Shown here: in pieces, positions 58,404-64,000 of the stretch
How positions within the stretch are numbered: the stretch's first letter is position 1
Layout of the letters: each line of letters starts with the position of its first letter
From: Pseudomonas sp. TH31
GTDB lineage: Bacteria; Pseudomonadota; Gammaproteobacteria; Pseudomonadales; Pseudomonadaceae
NCBI RefSeq assembly: GCF_016650815.1
Contig: NZ_JAEKEZ010000001.1
Coordinates: 62,001-126,000 of the forward strand
Reading direction: 5' to 3'
Length of the DNA stretch: 64,000 nt
Notes under the pieces: model-generated
What the model was told of the DNA's origin: nothing
Databases searched by the model: none
The model's input: the letters and a program-made list of their open reading frames with translations, nothing else
Translations under genes and position numbers: made by a program

Positions 58404-58798
58404 GCGTCAATGTGATAACGCGCAGGGGCTCAGGTATCTGGTTTGATCTCTTGCGCGCTGTCTGTCCCCCGCAGGTTTGAGTCGTGCGTCAGCAGTACGG
58501 ATGCCCCCGCCAGGATTCGCCCCGCAATTACCCTGTCGAGTGATCACCGGGAGTCTCTTCTTGGGGGCTTCTTCGATCCGTTTTTTCAACTGTCCGCACT
58601 TTAGCCTGTTAGCGCTGATTGAGAAAATCACCTGCAAGCCGCCGAGGGGAAGGTCTGTCTTTCCTCATCACGGGTGTCGCAACTCATAACTGCCGAAAGC
58701 AGTTCAGTTGTTTAGCAACCAGTGGTCAGGAGTGTTGATTGCGGACCTTTTTGGATTCTGCAATCTGGATTTTTGCGGGGGAGAGGGTAGTTGCTAGG
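58404..58798. other. Intergenic region after the beta-oxidation operon, no gene seen
   Basis: Nearly 400 bases without a convincing coding frame on either strand. A minus-strand open frame to 58637 lacks a start site and recognisable sequence. Nothing else was identified apart from the hairpin at 58799. Confidence 0.45.
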
Positions 58799-58822
58799 AA
58801 ACCGCCCCATAAGGGGCGGTTG
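58799..58822 (-). terminator. Terminator hairpin of the NCS1 transporter gene
   Basis: Perfect arms AACCGCCCC (58800-58808) and GGGGCGGTT (58813-58821) with a 4-base loop. Read on the minus strand it lies 14 bases beyond the transporter stop and is followed by a short T-run. Confidence 0.75.
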
Positions 58823-58835
58823 AAAGGAGGGGATT

Positions 58836-60332
58836 TTAAAGGCTGACTTTCAGGCTGCCTGGCGTTGCTTCTAATGCCGGGCGGCTAAACTCTTTACCCA
58901 CAAAATTGTAGCCACCTTTTTTCAACGGTAGTGCAATAAGGCGCATGGCCAAGTAGTAAGTAATACCCGAGAGTACCAGGACTGGAATAGAAGCTCCGAA
59001 GTAGCGGAATCCGGGGCTCATTGCCGCAGTGACGGGGTCATAAAGTTTCAGATAACCGTATATTGCAATAAAGGTGACGGCGACAGCGACCCAGTTGATG
59101 CCGTTCCAGAAAGTGTATTGGCTGTTCTTCGTGGCAAAGAGGCTGGCAGGGTCCAGTTTCTCGTTGCGCAGGAAGAAATAATCAACAAGTGTTAAACCGG
59201 TGATGCCGACAAACATGACGCCATTGTAAGACAGCCAACTCATTACCGATGCCAGCAGCCATTCTGTTTTAAATGCAAAGTAAAGTCCTGGCGCTAATAT
59301 AAGGGCCAGTAGCAGTCCCCAGTTGATTCGGGCAAATAGTTTTATCTGCTGAATCGACACGGCGGACAAATAAATCATAACGACCATGGTGGCGATGTTC
59401 GCTGATAGAACAATCGTCATGACGATTGAACCAAAGACTTTGCCACCCACTGCAATCATCCAGACCGTAGGGTCATAGGTCCCTGCACTGATGGCGGCCA
59501 ACGCTGCAACGGTAGAGATGATCGCGGCACCCAGAATGCCGACCCCAATGACCGAAGGTCCGATCATGTGTTTTTTATGCTTGACCAGGCGGGTCAAGCC
59601 GCCCATTACCGGCCACCAGGTCAGGGCATTTGAAACACCAAACTCGATTGCCAGCGAAAACCCCTGGACAGGGTCCTTGGTCAACATTTGATCCGCAGCT
59701 ACCTGGCTATGCCAAAGTGTCGACACGCCAAATTTGTTGATGAGGATGCCCATCATTACTACGGTAATCACCATATGCAGCGGCCCAATATAGCCATTGA
59801 GTCGCTCGAAAAGTTTCGGTCCCTTGAGGGCGATAGCCCATACCAGAACCAGCGCCGCCAACGCCACGCCGATGACGAGGTGTTCATGGGCGTTGCCGGT
59901 GATTTCTGAACCTGTCACCGTCGCCGCAATGTTGGCCGCGCCTCGGGCCGTCAAGGCTTCAACGACAAAGGTCCAGCCGACTAATGTCGCGAGCAGGCCA
60001 AACAATGGGATGATCGCGCCTCTATAGCCAAACGATGACTTGGCCGTGTCGATGACATCGGTTCCATATTTGTAACTGGGAACGCCAGAGGCCAATGTGA
60101 CGACAGCCATCCCGATAATCAGCCCGACAACATAGCCCATGACGCCTAATCGCCAGTCTCCCACGTAGGGTAGATAGCCACCGATCAAAAAGGCCCAGGT
60201 AGCCGCGCTAAATGTGCAACAGGTCCAGAGGAATGAACCGTACGACTTATAAATCCGTTCACCGCTCAACACCGGCAGTCTGCCTGCCAGCGCTTCCTGT
60301 TCTATCGAATGAGATGATTCAATTGATTTCAT
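58836..60332 (-). CDS. NCS1-family permease (purine-cytosine permease-like)
   Basis: 498-residue inner-membrane carrier with about twelve hydrophobic segments. The early region (SFLWTCCTFSAATWAFLIGGYLP) and VGWTFVVEALTARGAANIA fit NCS1 carriers, which move nucleobases, hydantoins and vitamins. It starts 10 bases after a 70-residue membrane protein gene on the same strand. Base composition is slightly more AT-rich than the core genes. The real substrate may be a compound handled by the SDR upstream rather than a nucleobase. Confidence 0.82.
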   Translation of the reverse strand: MKSIESSHSIEQEALAGRLPVLSGERIYKSYGSFLWTCCTFSAATWAFLIGGYLPYVGDWRLGVMGYVVGLIIGMAVVTLASGVPSYKYGTDVIDTAKSSFGYRGAIIPLFGLLATLVGWTFVVEALTARGAANIAATVTGSEITGNAHEHLVIGVALAALVLVWAIALKGPKLFERLNGYIGPLHMVITVVMMGILINKFGVSTLWHSQVAADQMLTKDPVQGFSLAIEFGVSNALTWWPVMGGLTRLVKHKKHMIGPSVIGVGILGAAIISTVAALAAISAGTYDPTVWMIAVGGKVFGSIVMTIVLSANIATMVVMIYLSAVSIQQIKLFARINWGLLLALILAPGLYFAFKTEWLLASVMSWLSYNGVMFVGITGLTLVDYFFLRNEKLDPASLFATKNSQYTFWNGINWVAVAVTFIAIYGYLKLYDPVTAAMSPGFRYFGASIPVLVLSGITYYLAMRLIALPLKKGGYNFVGKEFSRPALEATPGSLKVSL

Positions 60333-60342
60333 TTATTTGTAC

Positions 60343-60555
60343 TCAAGAAATGATCAACAATGTTGAAATCCAGAGAATCACACCCAGTGCAATCCAATAA
60401 ACGGCTTCATTTATTGTTGATTTAGCAGACGACCAGCATTCGGAAGTGGAGTGTTCTCCATTGCACATTTCCTCCAGCTGTATCAGTAAGTCCTTATTCA
60501 AGCTCTCGCTTGTACTGATCATCCCTGAGCTCGGTTCTATATTAGCTTTGCTCAT
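60343..60555 (-). CDS. Small single-pass membrane protein linked to the NCS1 transporter
   Basis: 70-residue protein (MSKANIEPSSGMISTSESLN...) with AGAGGG 7-8 bases before ATG 60555. A soluble N-terminal half with two Cys (EEMCNGEHSTSECW) precedes one C-terminal membrane helix (AVYWIALGVILWISTLLII, about 51-69). It ends 10 bases before the transporter start, so the two are surely co-transcribed. No family is recognised. It may assist or regulate the transporter, by position only. Confidence 0.68.
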   Translation of the reverse strand: MSKANIEPSSGMISTSESLNKDLLIQLEEMCNGEHSTSECWSSAKSTINEAVYWIALGVILWISTLLIIS

Positions 60556-60654
60556 ATCTATGCCCTCTGGATGCAGTCCGAAAACACGATCCGTTTTAGT
60601 CTTTTACTGTGAGTTGGGCAGGAATGGTTAGACATTGAAGTAGCCTTCTTATTG

Positions 60655-60768
60655 TTAGATTAGCTCAACGGGCAGCCTGCAGGACTCGGGACGCACGCAA
60701 ACAAAATGCTTCGCTGAATTGAGGCTGCGCTGTGTTGAGACCGCTGCTTTTTCGAATTCGGCAATCAT
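60655..60768 (-). CDS. Candidate 37-residue microprotein
   Basis: Short frame with GAAGGGAGC about 5-10 bases before ATG 60768, encoding MIAEFEKAAVSTQRSLNSAK and 17 more residues with two Cys and a basic/mixed tail. It sits 24 bases after the SDR stop and 99 bases before the 70-residue gene, in the same direction. No homology is recognised. Good ribosome-site spacing and operon position are the only support. Confidence 0.35.
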   Translation of the reverse strand: MIAEFEKAAVSTQRSLNSAKHFVCVRPESCRLPVELI

Positions 60769-60792
60769 CGACTGCTCCCTTCGTTTACCTCA

Positions 60793-61590
60793 TTACTGTG
60801 CTGTGTAAGCACCATCGACCGTCAGGAGCGACCCGGTTATCCACTGGGCGTCGTCGGAGGCCAGGAAGGTGACCGCTTTGGCCACGTCCTGGACGTTTCC
60901 GATTCGCGGCCAAGGCGTCAGACTTTCCAAAATGGCTTTGATCTTCGGATCGTCCAGCTCCTGACGAACCATGGCGGTTGCCAGAAACCCCGGGCAGATG
61001 GCGTTGACGTTGATCTTTTCGGCAGCGAAATCCACCGCCAGCTGACGGGTCAGATTATTCACCGCGCCTTTGGAGGCACAGTAAGAAGGCTCCTGGGCCA
61101 GCCCTACCAGCCCGCCGATCGACGAGACATTGACGATACGTCCGCGAGTACCGTCGGCACGCGGTGGTTGCTTGAGCATCTGAGTGATCGCGAATTTACA
61201 GCCCAGCCAAACGCCTTTCGTGTTGACGTTCATGGTCAGGTCGTAATCGGCTTCGGTCTCTTCGACGATGGTCTTCAACTCGATGCAGACACCGGCGTTG
61301 TTGATCATCACGTCGAGGCGACCAAAGTGTTCGACCGCCTGTTTCACGAGGTTCTCGACATCTGCGGCTTTCGAGACGTCGGCCTTCACGTATACAGCCT
61401 GGCCTCCTTGCTTGCGGATTAAGGCGTCGGTGTCGATGTCCAGGTCGGCTTCAAAACCTTCCGGGCGTGCCTTTTGAACCAGATCCGAACACACGATCCG
61501 GGCCCCCTCTGCCGCCAAGGCCAGTGCAATGGCCCGGCCGTTGCCGGAGCTCGAACCGGTGACGATGGCTACTTGATCGATAAAACGCAT
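60793..61590 (-). CDS. Short-chain dehydrogenase/reductase upstream of the NCS1 transporter
   Basis: 265-residue NAD(P) oxidoreductase. TGSSSGNG is at residues 11-18, NNAGVCIE near 96, and the catalytic SYCASKGAVNNL near 168, with NAICPGFLATAMV. An unusual acidic/basic insertion (KARPEGFEADLDIDTDALIRK) lies near 40-60. It heads an apparent operon with the microprotein, the 70-residue membrane protein and the transporter. The substrate is probably whatever the transporter imports. Confidence 0.88.
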   Translation of the reverse strand: MRFIDQVAIVTGSSSGNGRAIALALAAEGARIVCSDLVQKARPEGFEADLDIDTDALIRKQGGQAVYVKADVSKAADVENLVKQAVEHFGRLDVMINNAGVCIELKTIVEETEADYDLTMNVNTKGVWLGCKFAITQMLKQPPRADGTRGRIVNVSSIGGLVGLAQEPSYCASKGAVNNLTRQLAVDFAAEKINVNAICPGFLATAMVRQELDDPKIKAILESLTPWPRIGNVQDVAKAVTFLASDDAQWITGSLLTVDGAYTAQ

Positions 61591-61916
61591 GGACTTGTCC
61601 TCATTACAGGGTTTCTGGGTGAGCAGGGTTGTTCGGTTCCGGGTGCTTTCGCCGGTTTAAAAAATGAAGCGCGTTGCAAGCAGCTTAAAGTGCGAGCGAT
61701 GCGTCCAACAGGTGAATGGCGGCCATTTGAAATAGCGAAACTGGACACTTTTTCAGTACGCAGACCAGGCCTCTACGCCCACCTGTCAAGGCACTTGCTA
61801 CTTGGAAATACCGGCACCCTGACGCTTGTTCGTGGAAGCGCTGGGTGCCGGGCTGACTCGCCCGGGTGTCGGATCGAGTCATGCAAGTTGAGTCGAGCCG
61901 AAGCTCAACCCGTTGA
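61591..61916. other. 326-base region between the SDR and the AraC-type regulator
   Basis: No coding frame is supported. It must contain the promoter of the SDR-transporter operon and the 3' end of the regulator transcript. No clear palindrome or terminator could be defined. Confidence 0.45.
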
Positions 61917-63032
61917 TCAGAGACTGAAGGCGCTCACGCTGCTGGTGCTGCCGTAGTTTTTTCCATAGCTGAACCCCACTGGCTGTTCGTGTCCTCGATT
62001 GAGCACGCGGTATTCTCGAGGCGAGCGTCCGGTCCAGCGTTTGAAGGCATGCCTGAAGTTGGCTGCATCGCTGTAGTTCAAATGCTCGGAAATCGCCTCG
62101 GTGGTCATGGGCGTGTTCAGCAGGTAGCGGATAGCGAGTTTTTTACGTACTTCGACCAACAGTGCGTTGTAGGAAGTGCCGAGGACGTCCAGCCGGCGGC
62201 GCAATGTGCGCGGCGACAAATGTAGCCGGTCGGCGACGTCGGAAAGGGAGGGGATGCTGTTGCTCGAATTGAGTAGCAGGTTTTGTACCTGATAGCTCAA
62301 ATCGTACTTCTGGATTATTTCCTTGTGCTGCGCCTGGCAGACCAGTTTGCAGCTGCTGTGGGTGATGCTGTTGGATTGGGGCAGTTTGCGCTCCAGCCAT
62401 TCCTCGGCAAACACCAGGCGAGTCTCACTGCCGTTCAGCCGTACCGGGACACCAAGAATCCGGCCAATTTCTTCTGCTTCGCTGGCGTTTCCGGTAAGGC
62501 TCAAGTCGATGTATTCGGGATTGAAGTCCTTGCCCAGAATGTCGTGCAGCAGCGTGAGCAGCTTGGAGACTTCCAGGCACAGCCAGTACTTCCACTCCAG
62601 AGAGACGAGCCCATATTGATCGAACAGTTTTAGCTCGGCTTGCCCAGCATGGCGATGCAGGCTCAAGCCGAATTTAAGATTGATCAACACACCAAAGGTG
62701 CTGGCCGTTTCCAGAGCTTCCAGCAGTGTCGCACTGCTCAACATCGCAAAACCGACGATGCCATAGGAGGTCAGGTGCAAGCGCTGGCCCACCGTCAGGC
62801 TGAGCAGAGGGTTCTGTGCAGCTTGTACGAATGCGCTATGGATCAGTTCCTGTTGGTTCAGCGAGATTTTTGTTTGCGGGTTGTACAGGTCCTGGATCGA
62901 AAGCGACCCTGTCTTGACGCAGCTGCTGAGCGTGACCTCATCAAAACCGAGCAATCCCGCTGCGGCCAAAATTTCGGTCGTTGAAAATACCTTGTCGTCC
63001 AAGGTGACAGGGGTTGCTTCATTGATGCTCAT
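61917..63032 (-). CDS. AraC-family transcriptional regulator
   Basis: 371-residue regulator of the group with an arabinose-binding-like N-terminal domain. The C-terminal double helix-turn-helix is clear (SLSDVADRLHLSPRTLRRRLD near 276, and EAISEHLNYSDAANFRHAFKRWTGRSPREYR near 322-352). It is encoded on the same strand as, and upstream of, the SDR-transporter operon, which it probably activates. Related regulators often respond to aromatic or alicyclic compounds. The inducer is unknown. Confidence 0.88.
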   Translation of the reverse strand: MSINEATPVTLDDKVFSTTEILAAAGLLGFDEVTLSSCVKTGSLSIQDLYNPQTKISLNQQELIHSAFVQAAQNPLLSLTVGQRLHLTSYGIVGFAMLSSATLLEALETASTFGVLINLKFGLSLHRHAGQAELKLFDQYGLVSLEWKYWLCLEVSKLLTLLHDILGKDFNPEYIDLSLTGNASEAEEIGRILGVPVRLNGSETRLVFAEEWLERKLPQSNSITHSSCKLVCQAQHKEIIQKYDLSYQVQNLLLNSSNSIPSLSDVADRLHLSPRTLRRRLDVLGTSYNALLVEVRKKLAIRYLLNTPMTTEAISEHLNYSDAANFRHAFKRWTGRSPREYRVLNRGHEQPVGFSYGKNYGSTSSVSAFSL

Positions 63033-63115
63033 CGTACGGCCCTCGCAGGTGTTGCCAAGCAGGAAAGACTGGGGTGATGTCCGAGGTGTTGTGCCTGGAG
63101 ATCACTTCAGTTCAT

Positions 63116-63274
63116 TCATGTGTAAAACGCGGTCAGGGCAGGCCGGGGGCGTGAGCAGGAGATTGGCGTCGATAGGCGGCGCGCAATGTTTGCTCGGTAA
63201 ACGAAGAATCCATCATGGCCGGTGGTCATTTGTGAACGATGACCATTGGCCGTGCTGTGAGCTGTCATTCTCAT
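63116..63274 (-). CDS. Candidate small protein of 52 residues
   Basis: Minus-strand frame with GGAG 8 bases before ATG 63274, encoding MRMTAHSTANGHRSQMTTGH and 32 more residues, basic and Ser/Pro-rich. Another frame inside it reads MDSSFTEQTLRAAYRRQSPA, so a truncated gene with a frame error is an alternative. Two strong palindromes (63371-63406) lie about 100 bases upstream, in promoter position. No family is recognised. Confidence 0.3.
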   Translation of the reverse strand: MRMTAHSTANGHRSQMTTGHDGFFVYRANIARRLSTPISCSRPRPALTAFYT

Positions 63275-63370
63275 CTTTTTATCTCCTGACCTAAGGCGCT
63301 GCGTACAGGCCCTGTTTTTTGTTGATCTATGTAGGTAGGAATCGCTGTTATCTGACCTGGATTTCATTAG

Positions 63371-63406
63371 TAGGTCGTGTGACCTATTAAATTCGGTCGA
63401 TCGACC
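63371..63406. promoter_or_regulatory. Two tandem operator-like palindromes
   Basis: TAGGTCGTGTGACCTA (63371-63386; 6-base arms, 4-base centre) and GGTCGATCGACC (63395-63406; perfect) share the half-site GGTC/GACC and are centred 22 bases apart, two helical turns. Further GACCT half-sites occur at 63288 and 63355. This is the pattern of a dimeric repressor or activator site. Confidence 0.65.
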
Positions 63407-63609
63407 TAAGTCAAGCGTGTTTTCACAAATTGCTGCGCCCTGATGACGAGCGGAAGGGGGACTATCGAAAAGCCATGGCGCAGGCGTGTGCCAGAGCCAT
63501 CAGGGCTCTGGTATGGCGCATCATGATTGCGGCCGATGGCGCGCAAGCATCAAGAGGAGGGGCCGCGCTGCCGACAGTCGAGCAGCGACAGCGGGGTGGA
63601 TTGCCTATG
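63407..63609. other. Intergenic region before the chemotaxis receptor 3' end
   Basis: No coding frame is supported. An imperfect terminator-like hairpin (CCAGAGCC at 63491-63498 and GGCTCTGG at 63504-63511) may end the receptor transcript, but it lacks a T-run. Confidence 0.45.
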
Positions 63610-64000
63610 TCAGGCGCGGAACTGCTGAACCTTTTCGCTGAGTGTCTGGGCCAATTGATCAAGTTCCGAATTGATCTGCGCGGATTCGTTGCCGCTCACG
63701 CTCAAGGCTTGGGTCAGATCTCGAATATTGTTCACGTTCAGATTAACTTCCTCGGCGACCGCGCTTTGCTCTTCAGTCGCGGTGGCGATTTGCAGGTTCA
63801 TCTCGTTTATCTGGCCGATGGCATTGGTAATGTTTTGCAGCGACTCGACCACCTTACCCACCTCGTCGACGCTGACCTGTGTCAGCTCATGGCTGTCTTG
63901 CATCGCACCGACCACGGTATCGGTGTCCTGCAGCAACGACTCGATGACTTTCTGACTTTCAATGACAGAGTCTTGAGTGCGCTTGGCCAGCGTCCTGACT
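63610..64000 (-). CDS. Methyl-accepting chemotaxis protein, C-terminal part only
   Basis: About 130 C-terminal residues of an MCP signalling domain; the rest lies beyond the window. Characteristic stretches are VGKVVESLQNITNAIGQINEMN and the conserved QIATATEEQSAVAEEVNLNV helix containing methylation-type Gln/Glu pairs. It ends QFRA with no CheR/CheB-tethering pentapeptide. The chain is in frame up to base 63999 (VRTLAKRTQDSVIESQ). Ligand specificity cannot be judged without the periplasmic part. Confidence 0.92.
   Translation of the reverse strand, partial: VRTLAKRTQDSVIESQKVIESLLQDTDTVVGAMQDSHELTQVSVDEVGKVVESLQNITNAIGQINEMNLQIATATEEQSAVAEEVNLNVNNIRDLTQALSVSGNESAQINSELDQLAQTLSEKVQQFRA

Noticed and set aside
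63462..63662. 66-residue minus-strand frame overlapping the MCP end
   Set aside because: Out of frame with the chemotaxis protein, with no start site or recognisable sequence.

Overview
The window looks like a chromosomal segment of a Pseudomonas of the fluorescens lineage. The evidence is the conserved block thrS-infC-rpmI-rplT-pheS-pheT-ihfA-merR-tRNA-Pro, an RsmE-type CsrA protein, a rbsBACRKD ribose operon with a linked nucleoside hydrolase, a DUF2790 protein beside a CopRS-like pair, GC-rich coding sequence, and REP-type inverted repeats between genes.

Layout. 1-4135: end of a ferric-siderophore ABC importer operon (two permeases, ATPase, FhuF-like reductase, RraA-like protein). 4374-9946: a periplasmic molybdenum hydroxylase with Fe-S subunit, tri-haem cytochrome c and XdhC-type maturation factor. 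10028-13372: LysR regulator divergent from an SDR, then a PuuB-like oxidase, separated by REP/REPIN elements. 13556: tRNA-Val. 13803-14816: a lambda-endolysin-like muramidase translationally coupled to a small exported protein. 15025-24566: small proteins, CopRS-like two-component system, hydrolase, RsmE, SPOR lipoprotein, endonuclease I, periplasmic glutaminase-asparaginase and FlxA-like proteins. 24620-31759: ribose/nucleoside operon with a clear RbsR operator. 31793-33810: small proteins and a cold-shock protein. 34186-41641: core translation block. 41642-63406: an accessory catabolic region. 63610-64000: C-terminal end of a chemotaxis receptor.

The catabolic region appears self-contained. 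A Baeyer-Villiger-type monooxygenase, an alpha/beta hydrolase and an iron-type alcohol dehydrogenase are on one strand. An acyl-CoA ligase, a MalT/AlkS-like regulator and a complete beta-oxidation set (acyl-CoA dehydrogenase, hydratase/dehydrogenase, thiolase, SDR) are on the other. A reasonable inference is ketone or secondary alcohol -> ester -> acid + alcohol -> acyl-CoA -> acetyl-CoA. A repeated GGTGG/CCACC element occurs six times in the divergent promoter region and again twice before the beta-oxidation genes. It is the best candidate operator for the regulator.

Sequence quality. At least six otherwise intact genes (FhuF-like, 2Fe-2S subunit, xdhC, lysR, rbsK, fadB-like) are each interrupted by one missing base in or beside a homopolymer. 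The muramidase has three such events. The pattern points to sequencing error rather than decay. These genes are given as single joined features.
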